From contig CANDLP010000031.1 of assembly GCA_947385505.1 (NCBI GenBank), forward strand, positions 1 through 11,970: a stretch of 11,970 bases of DNA, written 5' to 3'. This DNA comes from an uncultured Clostridia bacterium (lineage in GTDB: Bacteria > Bacillota > Clostridia > Oscillospirales > Ruminococcaceae). A program made the position numbers and the translations under genes. Each line of letters starts with the position of its first letter. Positions within the stretch are counted from its first letter, which is position 1. Positions 1-6,133 of the stretch are shown here, piece by piece. The notes below the pieces were generated by a model, which was not told where the DNA came from, did not search any database, and was given only the letters and a program-made list of their open reading frames with translations.

Positions 1-536
1 TGTTCGTTGACATTTGTATTGATATCCGTAAGAACAAACCCTTCCGGAATATAATGCGGAGTCTCAAAATAAATATCGTATTCCGCCAGCTTGCTTATAA
101 ATCCGTACGGATCGTCCTCGGAAACAGGCAAAGTGATAATATTTTCATCTTGTTTGCTGAAATCGATCAAAATACCTCCTTCTGTAAATTGAATTATTGC
201 GGAAAAAATATCTTTATTCAGCGCAAAAACGGTAACGGCGTTAGCCAGAAAGAGTATTACGCAGGCGGCGCTTATGGCGGCCGCCCATTTCGGCAATACG
301 AAACGCCGTTTTTTCGTAATGGCGTTTTCTTTAATAAACGCAATTTCTTTTTCCGCATCTTTCACTTCGGCAGACATTCCGCGGGCTTCGAGTATAGCCG
401 TCGTAAGCTCTTCAACAAGGTAGAGATCCGGATCGGGTTTCGCCAATTCCTCATCAAGTTCTTTAGTCAATTCTTCAACGCTGAAATCTTTAACAAAATC
501 GTCTGAAAAAATTTTTTTAAGAATTTCTTTATTCAT
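1..536 (-). CDS. Probable ECF anti-sigma factor, single-pass membrane protein (N-terminal part, gene truncated by window edge)
   Basis: This reading frame is open from an ATG at 536 to the left edge, giving 178 visible residues, and the 3' end lies outside the window. The start is well supported: AAAGGA sits 8 nt upstream (plus-strand 545-550). Residues 1-80 are charged and predicted cytosolic. A hydrophobic segment follows at about 84-106 (WAAAISAACVILFLANAVTV), and then an extracytoplasmic domain with motifs such as PHYIPEGFVLTD. This layout matches anti-sigma-like proteins with a DUF4367-type outer domain, which in Firmicutes usually follow an ECF sigma gene. The gene lies 86 nt downstream of the sigma gene on the same strand, so co-transcription is likely. 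Expected role: hold the sigma factor at the membrane until an envelope signal arrives. That role is inferred from architecture and context; no zinc-binding HxxxCxxC anti-sigma motif is visible. Confidence 0.72.
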   Translation of the reverse strand, partial: MNKEILKKIFSDDFVKDFSVEELTKELDEELAKPDPDLYLVEELTTAILEARGMSAEVKDAEKEIAFIKENAITKKRRFVLPKWAAAISAACVILFLANAVTVFALNKDIFSAIIQFTEGGILIDFSKQDENIITLPVSEDDPYGFISKLAEYDIYFETPHYIPEGFVLTDINTNVNE

Positions 537-622
537 TTCAATTATCCTTTCATACAGTAATGTTTAAAATATGCGCTTTTTGGACATCAAACAATGATTT
601 TTGTATACTTGCACAAGCATTT

Positions 623-1108
623 TTATGTAGCGTTGTTGGTTTTGCCAATGTGTTTTGCTATTTTAGCTTTAATACGCTGAATTCTTTTATAAGCGGCGTC
701 TTTTGTGATATTCAGATTTTTTGCAATTACATTGATGTCTTCCTTATCAATGTAATATGAAGCTATCAATTTATATTCCTGTTCGGAAATTATACCGGAC
801 AAAGGGATATCCGCTTCAACAACGCTTTCCGGATCAATTTCCGCGGGTATATCGGGAACATCGTCGAGGGATATGTGTGTCTTGTTTTTTCGGTAAAAAT
901 TTTTAATAACATTGTCGGCGGTGCGGTAAAGCCACGCTCCGATATTTTCGCTTATTCTAAGCTTATTCATTTTTTTAAAAAATATCAGGAAAACTTCCTG
1001 AGTGCAATCGTAAGCGTCGTTTTCCTTTTTAAGTCTTACACAGCAATATTTAAAAATTGCGTTGTAGAATTGCTTCGCTATCATATCAAAGGTTTCTTCA
1101 TACTTCAC
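623..1108 (-). CDS. ECF-type RNA polymerase sigma factor (sigma-70 family)
   Basis: 161-aa protein of normal ECF length. Sigma region 2 spans about residues 8-75, including the DCTQEVFLIFFKK stretch and GAWLYRTADNVIKNFYRK, which correspond to the core-binding and -10 recognition helices. A variable acidic linker (80-105) follows. Region 4 (about 107-155) contains a helix-turn-helix with INVIAKNLNITKDAAYKRIQRIK, which would read the -35 element. There is no region 3, as expected for group 4 sigma factors. The frame stays open upstream to 1291, but I chose the GTG at 1108: GGGAG lies 8 nt before it, homology begins just after it, and a strong promoter (1163-1191) sits inside the would-be extension. 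The gene is followed by the probable anti-sigma gene. Its target regulon cannot be read from the window. Confidence 0.88.
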   Translation of the reverse strand: MKYEETFDMIAKQFYNAIFKYCCVRLKKENDAYDCTQEVFLIFFKKMNKLRISENIGAWLYRTADNVIKNFYRKNKTHISLDDVPDIPAEIDPESVVEADIPLSGIISEQEYKLIASYYIDKEDINVIAKNLNITKDAAYKRIQRIKAKIAKHIGKTNNAT

Positions 1109-1162
1109 GATTATTACTCCCTTATAATCATTTTCTCTTTTATTTTTCAGATATTTATAAAA

Positions 1163-1191
1163 ACGATAACATAATTTTGTAAATTTGTCAA
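1163..1191 (-). promoter_or_regulatory. Sigma-A-like promoter for the ECF sigma/anti-sigma operon
   Basis: On the minus strand the -35 box is a perfect TTGACA (1186-1191). A 17-nt spacer separates it from TATCGT (1163-1168; 4 of 6 matches to TATAAT). Transcription would begin near 1156, giving a leader of about 48 nt before the GTG start with its GGGAG ribosome binding site. This suggests housekeeping-polymerase expression rather than purely autoregulated ECF expression. Confidence 0.7.
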
Positions 1192-1210
1192 GAAAAAGGC
1201 TTGTTGATAT

Positions 1211-1264
1211 TACCGTTAAAAACATTTTATAAAAATATTTCGTTATAACAGTACCGTTAAAACA
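1211..1264. repeat. Direct repeat TACCGTTAAAA, two copies
   Basis: TACCGTTAAAA occurs at 1211-1221 and again at 1252-1262, 41 bp apart, which is close to four helical turns. Both copies lie upstream of the sigma-gene promoter, reading as TTTTAACGGTA toward that gene. The arrangement would suit a regulator binding two sites on one face of the DNA. It could instead be chance in AT-rich DNA. Confidence 0.4.
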
Positions 1265-1322
1265 AAATCTTTCCAAGCTTGTCATAAACACACCCTTCCC
1301 CGAATATATTTACTTTGAAAAA

Positions 1323-1426
1323 GGGCAAGTTATCCTTATACCAATCCCTTTCTGACCTGACGTAATATCCGCAGGTTAAAAAGGGATTGCCCCCGAAACA
1401 CTAATCCCACAGTTTAAAAAGAGATT
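1323..1426. other. Two related inverted repeats in the divergent intergenic region (sipL leader side)
   Basis: The first element is a perfect 10-bp inverted repeat, CAATCCCTTT at 1342-1351 with AAAGGGATTG at 1380-1389, enclosing a 28-nt loop. GGGCAA (1323-1328) and TTGCCC (1387-1392) can form an outer pairing. The second element has 6-bp arms, CTAATC at 1401-1406 and GATTAG at 1422-1427. The right arms resemble each other: 1373-1388 and 1411-1426 match at 14 of 16 positions. In RNA these would be stacked leader hairpins; in DNA they could be operators. No plus-strand T-tract follows, so they are not ordinary terminators of a plus-strand gene. Confidence 0.5.
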
Positions 1427-1456
1427 AGCGTTAAAATCAATTGCCTTAATATGAAA

Positions 1457-1483
1457 GGGAGCAAACTCCCGTGAAGGAAAGGA
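1457..1483 (+). promoter_or_regulatory. Translation-initiation region of sipL with a GGGAG/CTCCC hairpin
   Basis: GGGAG (1457-1461), the loop CAAA, and CTCCC (1466-1470) form a perfect 5-bp hairpin directly before a GTG at 1471. The GGGAG is a good Shine-Dalgarno for that GTG but would be hidden in the stem. Just downstream, the purine run AAGGAAAGGA (1474-1483) can serve as the ribosome binding site for the ATG at 1495. The region therefore holds two competing start signals. Confidence 0.45.
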
Positions 1484-1494
1484 AAGATCGAAAT

Positions 1495-3042
1495 ATGGAA
1501 CTTCAGCTTAAGAAAGAGCCCGTATATCTGAACGAGGTGATATTTGACGGGCAGACGGAGCAAGGCGTGGAATTCGACTATGTTCTGCCCGATTACTACC
1601 CCGACATATTTAAAATTCTGAAATGCAGCCTTACACCCGGAATATCCTCATACAGCGTATCGGGAAGTCAGCTTTTTATCGACGGCGCGGTGCTCATTAA
1701 AATACTTTACCTGTCCGACGACAATGTAAACATTCACTGTGTGGAGCAAAAATACACCTACTCCAAAACACTGGAGCTTACCAAACCCGCCGATAAAGCC
1801 ACCGTTTACATTACGGCAAGAACGGATTATTCCAATTGCCGCGCCATAAGCGGAAGACGCTTTGACGTAAGAGGCGCGGTAAGCTGTAAAGTGAAGGCCT
1901 GTCAGCCTAAAATTTTTGAAACGGTAAGCGGCGCCGACGGGCTTGAAACCAAATCCCGCTCCCTTTCCTACTGTGGGAACAAATTAACGGGCGGCGGACA
2001 GTTCACGATCCGTGAGGATATAGAAACGGGAACCGGAAGAGGCGGAATTTTGGGAATACTGAGCTGCGACGCTTCCGCCGAAGTTACCGATATAAAAATA
2101 ATAGCGGGAAAAGCGGTGGTAAAAGGAGAAGCTAAGGTAAAAGCCCTTTATCTGGTAAAGATTGACGAGGAACTGAGGGATACCGAAGTAATGGAGGCAA
2201 CGGTTCCCATAAGCCGCATAATAGATATGGACGGACTGGACGACAGCTTCTCATGTTTCGCTGATATAAAGATAATGGACTGCGGACTTGAAGTGAAAGC
2301 GGGCGACAGCGGAGACAACAGGATATTGGGCTGTGATCTTACCGTTGACTGTAAGGTTACCGCAAACAGGGAGGAAAGCATTTCGGTTATCACCGACCTG
2401 TTTTCCACCGATTACGAAACGGATTTCACTACCGCTCAGTTAAAGGTGGAGCATTCGCCGCTGAGGATTCAGAAGCAGCTTTCCCATAAAACGGAGCTTG
2501 AATGCAAGGAAGGGAGTCTTGAGGAAATATTCGACTGCCGCTGCGAGTTTAACGGCTTAAGCTGCAAATTTAACGGAGAAGGCGGACTTGTTGTTACGGG
2601 GCAGCTTGTTTCACAAGCCGTAGGAAGACTTTCCGGTTCCGGCTCTCCCGTTTATCTGGAAAAAAGCGAGCCGGTGGAACTGAGCTGTGATATCGGTTCA
2701 GGCGATGAAAACAGTGTTATTGAACCAAACCTTCAAATAACCGACGTAAGCTTCAATATAAGCGGCGACGTGAAAGTGGAGTTAAGAGTAAGCATTTCAC
2801 TGAACGGCTGTGTATACAGGCAGAAAAACATAACGGTAATAGAAAACGTGCTTCTGGACAGTGAAAAGCCCAAGGAAAAAAGCACCGAATACGCCTTAAA
2901 AATGTATTACGCCGAGGAAAACGAGGAAATATTCGCCGTGGCTAAACGCTATAACACAAAGCCCGAAGCTATAATGGAAGAAAACGAGCTGGAGGAAGAG
3001 GTGCTTTCCGCTCCCTGCCTGCTTCTTATTCCTATTCTTTAA
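1495..3042 (+). CDS. sipL: SPOCS (DUF3794) and LysM domain protein, SipL-like SpoIVA-interacting spore-coat protein
   Basis: 515-aa predicted soluble protein. It opens with MELQLKKEPVYLNEVIFDG and a VLPDYYPDIFKILKC block, typical of clostridial SPOCS/DUF3794 proteins, and the rest is mostly beta-rich. The last ~50 residues (from about 466) form a LysM-like module with EIFAVAKRYNTKPEAIMEEN and a hydrophobic end, LLLIPIL. In C. difficile, SipL has this domain order and a similar length, and its LysM domain binds SpoIVA to attach the coat to the forespore. Here the Trp common in the LysM core is Phe (EIF). I chose the ATG at 1495 because family similarity begins there and the eight extra residues from the GTG at 1471 (MKERKDRN) are just the translated purine-rich ribosome binding site; the GTG remains possible. 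spoIVA follows after 12 nt. The gene symbol rests on architecture and neighbourhood. Confidence 0.85.
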   Translation: MELQLKKEPVYLNEVIFDGQTEQGVEFDYVLPDYYPDIFKILKCSLTPGISSYSVSGSQLFIDGAVLIKILYLSDDNVNIHCVEQKYTYSKTLELTKPADKATVYITARTDYSNCRAISGRRFDVRGAVSCKVKACQPKIFETVSGADGLETKSRSLSYCGNKLTGGGQFTIREDIETGTGRGGILGILSCDASAEVTDIKIIAGKAVVKGEAKVKALYLVKIDEELRDTEVMEATVPISRIIDMDGLDDSFSCFADIKIMDCGLEVKAGDSGDNRILGCDLTVDCKVTANREESISVITDLFSTDYETDFTTAQLKVEHSPLRIQKQLSHKTELECKEGSLEEIFDCRCEFNGLSCKFNGEGGLVVTGQLVSQAVGRLSGSGSPVYLEKSEPVELSCDIGSGDENSVIEPNLQITDVSFNISGDVKVELRVSISLNGCVYRQKNITVIENVLLDSEKPKEKSTEYALKMYYAEENEEIFAVAKRYNTKPEAIMEENELEEEVLSAPCLLLIPIL

Positions 3043-3054
3043 GGAGGGAAATAA

Positions 3055-4530
3055 ATGAGTAATTCGATCTACCGAAATATCGCTAAACGCACCGACGGAA
3101 ATATTTATATCGGGGTGGTAGGCCCCGTCCGTTCCGGCAAGTCAACTTTTATCAGCAAGTTTATGCAGACCCTTGTCATTCCCTCCATAAGCAACGAGTT
3201 TCGACGGGAAAGAGCCGTTGACGAGCTGCCCCAATCCGCCGCGGGAAAGACCATAATGACCACCGAACCTAAGTTTGTTCCCGAAGACGCCGTCTCAATA
3301 GAGGTGGAGGACAATATCGCAATGAATGTGCGGCTTATCGACTGTGTAGGCTACATAGTGCCCAGTGCGATAGGCTATATCGAAAATGAAATGCCCCGTA
3401 TGGTGAAAACGCCTTGGTTCAATACCGAAGTGCCATTTAATATGGCGGCGGAGGTAGGAACCCAGAAGGTAATAAACGAACACTCCACCATAGGTCTTGT
3501 TATAACCACAGACGGCAGCATTACGGATATACCCAGAGAGGAATACGCCGAAGCCGAGCAGAGGGTTATAGAAGAATTGGAGCTTATACATAAGCCCTAT
3601 GTTGTGGTTCTGAATTGTCAGCGCCCCGACTCTCCCGAAAGCAAAGCGCTGGCGGAGGAGCTTTCCGAAAAGTACAAACGGCCGGTTGTTCCCCTTAACT
3701 GTCTTGAAATCGGGGAGCAGGCTATTAAGGACCTTTTGGCGGAAGTACTGCTTCAATTCCCCGTAAAGGAGATTAACATAAAAATCCCCAAATGGCTCAC
3801 CGCTCTTGAAAAAGGACATTGGCTCAAATCCGACATATTTGCCTCACTGAAAAAATCCGCCGCGGATATAACCAATATAGGCGAGGTAAAAAACGTGACA
3901 TGCAAATTGTCGGAAAGCGAGCATATAACCGATTGCAGCGTTGAAAAGGTAGATCTTGGGAGCGGCGCGGCTTATGTTAAAGCGGAGCTTTCCAACGACC
4001 TGTTTTACCGAGTACTGGGGGAGACCACAGGACTGGATATAAAGGATGAAAGCGACCTTATGCCTTGTATGATAGAATTGGCACAGATCAAAAAGCGCTA
4101 TGAAAAGGTAAAAAGCGCCTTGGACGAGGTGGAGGCCACCGGATACGGCATAGTTATGCCCAGCCTTGACGAGCTTACGCTGGAAGAGCCTGAAATAGTG
4201 AAACAGGGCGGTAAATACGGAGTAAGACTAAGGGCGGAATCCACATCCATCCATATGATGAGCGCAAAAATAAATACAGAAGTATCTCCGATAGTAGGCA
4301 CCGAACGTCAGAGCGAGGAACTGGTAAAATACCTGCTTAAAGAATTTGAGGAAAATCCCGCCAAGATATGGGAAAGCAATATTTTCGGAAAATCTCTTCA
4401 CGAGCTGGTTACCGAAGGGCTGCACAACAAGCTGTACCGTATGCCCGCCGACGCGCGGCAAAAGCTTCAGGAAACCATACAGCGAATAATAAACGACGGC
4501 TGCGGCGGACTTATCTGTATAATTCTTTAA
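3055..4530 (+). CDS. spoIVA: Stage IV sporulation protein A, spore-coat morphogenetic ATPase
   Basis: 491 aa, almost the same as Bacillus subtilis SpoIVA (492). SpoIVA polymerises on the mother-cell face of the forespore outer membrane using ATP, forming the basement layer of the coat. The Walker A motif is GPVRSGKST at residues 23-31 (K29). Thr69-Thr70 in MTTEPKF match the sensor threonines, and LIDCVGY carries the Walker B Asp at 96. The middle domain is followed by the conserved C-terminal tail GGLICIIL, the part needed for membrane localisation in B. subtilis. Start: ATG with an excellent AAGGAGGG site (3041-3048) 6 nt upstream that overlaps the sipL stop codon, so translation of the two genes is probably coupled. 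Transcription is expected under mother-cell sigma-E by analogy; I found no convincing sigma-E promoter. All key residues are intact. Confidence 0.97.
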   Translation: MSNSIYRNIAKRTDGNIYIGVVGPVRSGKSTFISKFMQTLVIPSISNEFRRERAVDELPQSAAGKTIMTTEPKFVPEDAVSIEVEDNIAMNVRLIDCVGYIVPSAIGYIENEMPRMVKTPWFNTEVPFNMAAEVGTQKVINEHSTIGLVITTDGSITDIPREEYAEAEQRVIEELELIHKPYVVVLNCQRPDSPESKALAEELSEKYKRPVVPLNCLEIGEQAIKDLLAEVLLQFPVKEINIKIPKWLTALEKGHWLKSDIFASLKKSAADITNIGEVKNVTCKLSESEHITDCSVEKVDLGSGAAYVKAELSNDLFYRVLGETTGLDIKDESDLMPCMIELAQIKKRYEKVKSALDEVEATGYGIVMPSLDELTLEEPEIVKQGGKYGVRLRAESTSIHMMSAKINTEVSPIVGTERQSEELVKYLLKEFEENPAKIWESNIFGKSLHELVTEGLHNKLYRMPADARQKLQETIQRIINDGCGGLICIIL

Positions 4531-4589
4531 AGGATTCGGTAAAACTTCATTTTGTTCCTTCACATTCATATTTTGGTTTAATATATATA

Positions 4590-4628
4590 AAAGCCCCATT
4601 TGTTATAACGGGGCTTTCTTTTTTGTTT
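4590..4628 (+). terminator. Intrinsic terminator of the sipL-spoIVA operon
   Basis: AAAGCCCC (4590-4597) pairs perfectly with GGGGCTTT (4610-4617) around a 12-nt loop that itself contains the palindrome GTTATAAC. The stem is followed by CTTTTTTGTTT. It lies 60 nt after the spoIVA stop and before the next promoter. Confidence 0.92.
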
Positions 4629-4676
4629 CTTTGTTGAATCGCGTAAAAAAAGACGGTATAAATGCCATAAAAAACC

Positions 4677-4705
4677 TTGCAATATATGAAAAAATTTGTT
4701 ATAAT
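4677..4705 (+). promoter_or_regulatory. Sigma-A promoter for the vWA-orphan-esterase unit
   Basis: TTGCAA (4677-4682), a 17-nt spacer and a perfect TATAAT (4700-4705). Transcription would begin near 4712, leaving a leader of about 100 nt before the ATG at 4813. This is the strongest vegetative promoter in the window and separates this unit from the sporulation operon upstream. Confidence 0.8.
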
Positions 4706-4743
4706 ATTAAAAACCGGTCAAATTATCGGAATTGGTTTCGGAG

Positions 4744-4800
4744 AGAAAGTTTGAAGGACCTTTGAAAAAACGGTTTTTAAACTTTCTTAACAGGAAAGGA
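4744..4800 (+). promoter_or_regulatory. Leader hairpin and ribosome binding site before the vWA-like gene
   Basis: AGAAAGTTT (4744-4752) and AAACTTTCT (4779-4787) form a perfect 9-bp stem in the transcribed leader. It is followed within 5 nt by the Shine-Dalgarno AGGAAAGGA (4792-4800). The loop holds a small AAGG/CCTT inverted repeat. The stem leaves the ribosome site free but close enough that a bound protein or refolding could affect it. It does not match a riboswitch class I recognise. Confidence 0.45.
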
Positions 4801-4812
4801 ATGGTCATAAAT

Positions 4813-5415
4813 ATGGATAATAATTTACATGAACTCGTATTTGTGCTGGATCACAGCTCGGAGATAAGGGATCGGTATGATGAGGCGGAAAAAGGATTTA
4901 AGGCCCTCATAGCTTCGCAAAAAAACGCTAAAACCTCTGCTGCCGTTACGGTTGACATTTTCGGAAGCGACTATGTTAATGTATTTGACAACACTCCTAT
5001 TGAAAAGGTAAAGTTTTCCAAGGAGCTTTTTCCCTTAAGCGGCGTATGTCCTCTTATCGACTCCGCAGAAAGGGCGATTTTTGACGTGGGAGAACGGCTG
5101 AACAGAACTTATGAGGGCTGCCGTCCTTCTAAGGTTATAGTTACATTTGTCACATTCGGCAGAGATAATGCAAGCAAAAAGCATACTTACGATGAATTGG
5201 CGCAAATAATAAAGCATCAGTCGGAAGTATATAAGTGGAGTTTTTTCCTTCTCACCGATTTTTCCATAAATATGGAAAAAATGAATATTCCCGAAGATAA
5301 TACCGTTATAGTAAAAAAGGACGAACCGGAAGGCTTTAAGAAGGCGTATGCGGAGCTTAACGAAAAAATTTCCGCTTTAAGGGACAAGGTGTTTGAGGAA
5401 AACGGTCAAGGATGA
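4813..5415 (+). CDS. vWA-like protein with degenerate MIDAS metal site
   Basis: 200-aa predicted cytosolic protein without signal peptide or membrane segment. The fold resembles short bacterial von Willebrand A proteins: a first strand LVFVLDHSS (8-16), a helix, a central VIVTFVTFGRDNASKKHTY block (108-126) and a YKWSFFLLTD strand (140-149). The last two correspond to the usual ITDGEENAS and GWEFIFLGAN signatures. The three metal-site loops are altered: DxSxS reads D13-H-S15-S-E17, the threonine loop has Cys79 (VCPLIDS), and the TDG aspartate is Phe115. Metal-dependent ligand binding is therefore probably lost. The frame is open from 4732, but that 27-residue extension covers the leader hairpin, so I chose the ATG at 4813, 12 nt after AAAGGA. 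It is the first gene of a likely operon; the next start is 55 nt downstream. Its cellular role is unknown. Confidence 0.75.
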   Translation: MDNNLHELVFVLDHSSEIRDRYDEAEKGFKALIASQKNAKTSAAVTVDIFGSDYVNVFDNTPIEKVKFSKELFPLSGVCPLIDSAERAIFDVGERLNRTYEGCRPSKVIVTFVTFGRDNASKKHTYDELAQIIKHQSEVYKWSFFLLTDFSINMEKMNIPEDNTVIVKKDEPEGFKKAYAELNEKISALRDKVFEENGQG

Positions 5416-5470
5416 TACATGCCTTGGAACTCCATAGAAATTTATTATTTCAGAAAGAAAGGACGCATAA

Positions 5471-6094
5471 ATGACACAGGCACAGATTACGGAAATTGCG
5501 TCAACAGTTAACGCTGCTTCCGATTCCATTTACGAGGCTTTGAAATATATCTACTTTATTTGCTGCGAGGATTTTTATAAAATAAACGTTAAGGATATTT
5601 TTAAGATTTCACTGAGCAACGTTACCGACAGCAGAATATTGAGCAATTTGGGCTTCAAGCTTTATCCGGACATGATAGGCGACCTCGGCGATCCCCGTTT
5701 CGAGGAGGTCAGAAAGCTTATCAGCTATGCTTTTGCCGTAAGGCTTCCTTTTGTAAAAAAATATCTTCCGCCTAAGTCCAGCTTTACCGACGGTGATCTT
5801 AAGGAAATGTTCAAAGCCGTATGCAATTCCGGCGCCGCAAATCTGGATAATATAATAAAGGCGGATTTCAAAGCAAATCTTAAAACCGCAGCTAAGCTTA
5901 AGGATGAGGACGAGCCTGTTTTTGACACCGAATGGTTCAAGATGTGGGTATACGCCTACGGAAAAGAATTTGCGGTTATAAACAACAAGAATATGTTCTT
6001 TCTGGGCTGCACCGACGCGCTGTTTGCTTTGTATTGGGCGGCGCTTACGGATAAGCTGGTGGATATTATAAAAAGGTCTATTGTTGTATATTAA
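5471..6094 (+). CDS. Hypothetical protein, unrecognised family
   Basis: 207 aa starting at an ATG with AAAGGA (5458-5463) 7 nt upstream. I do not recognise the family. The sequence looks mainly helical and soluble, with no signal peptide and no clear membrane span, although the C-terminal third is hydrophobic (MFFLGCTDALFALYWAALTDKLVDII, roughly 175-200). Visible landmarks are a CC pair at 31-32, Cys118 and Cys180, a PP at 100-101 and a charged DEDE at 145-148. Aromatic residues are frequent. Codon use resembles the neighbouring genes, so recent transfer is not suggested. It lies between the vWA-like gene and the lipoprotein esterase with gaps of 55 and 39 nt and no terminator, which points to one transcript. 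Working with the vWA-like protein is a reasonable guess from position only. Confidence 0.7.
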   Translation: MTQAQITEIASTVNAASDSIYEALKYIYFICCEDFYKINVKDIFKISLSNVTDSRILSNLGFKLYPDMIGDLGDPRFEEVRKLISYAFAVRLPFVKKYLPPKSSFTDGDLKEMFKAVCNSGAANLDNIIKADFKANLKTAAKLKDEDEPVFDTEWFKMWVYAYGKEFAVINNKNMFFLGCTDALFALYWAALTDKLVDIIKRSIVVY

Positions 6095-6133
6095 AATTTT
6101 TTTAATCGAATAACAGAAAGCGGGTGTATATAA

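Noticed and set aside
54..506. Plus-strand open frame of 150 codons
   Set aside because: It is the shadow of the minus-strand anti-sigma-like gene, which has a ribosome site, a membrane segment and the right place in the operon; the plus-strand product has no recognisable feature.
1109..1291. N-terminal extension of the ECF sigma frame
   Set aside because: It contains the TTGACA/TATCGT promoter, has no sigma-like sequence and no ribosome site; the GTG at 1108 is better supported.
1325..1350. Possible sigma-E promoter for sipL-spoIVA (TTATACC near 1336-1342)
   Set aside because: Only about half of the -10 consensus matches and no -35 element is at the right distance; expected from biology but not shown by the sequence.
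3295..3819. Minus-strand open frame of 174 codons inside spoIVA
   Set aside because: It lies wholly within a gene with clear conserved motifs and has no family resemblance.
4732..4812. GTG start for the vWA-like gene giving 27 extra residues
   Set aside because: The stretch overlaps the leader hairpin and is lysine/phenylalanine-rich without homology; the ATG at 4813 has a ribosome site and starts at the vWA fold.
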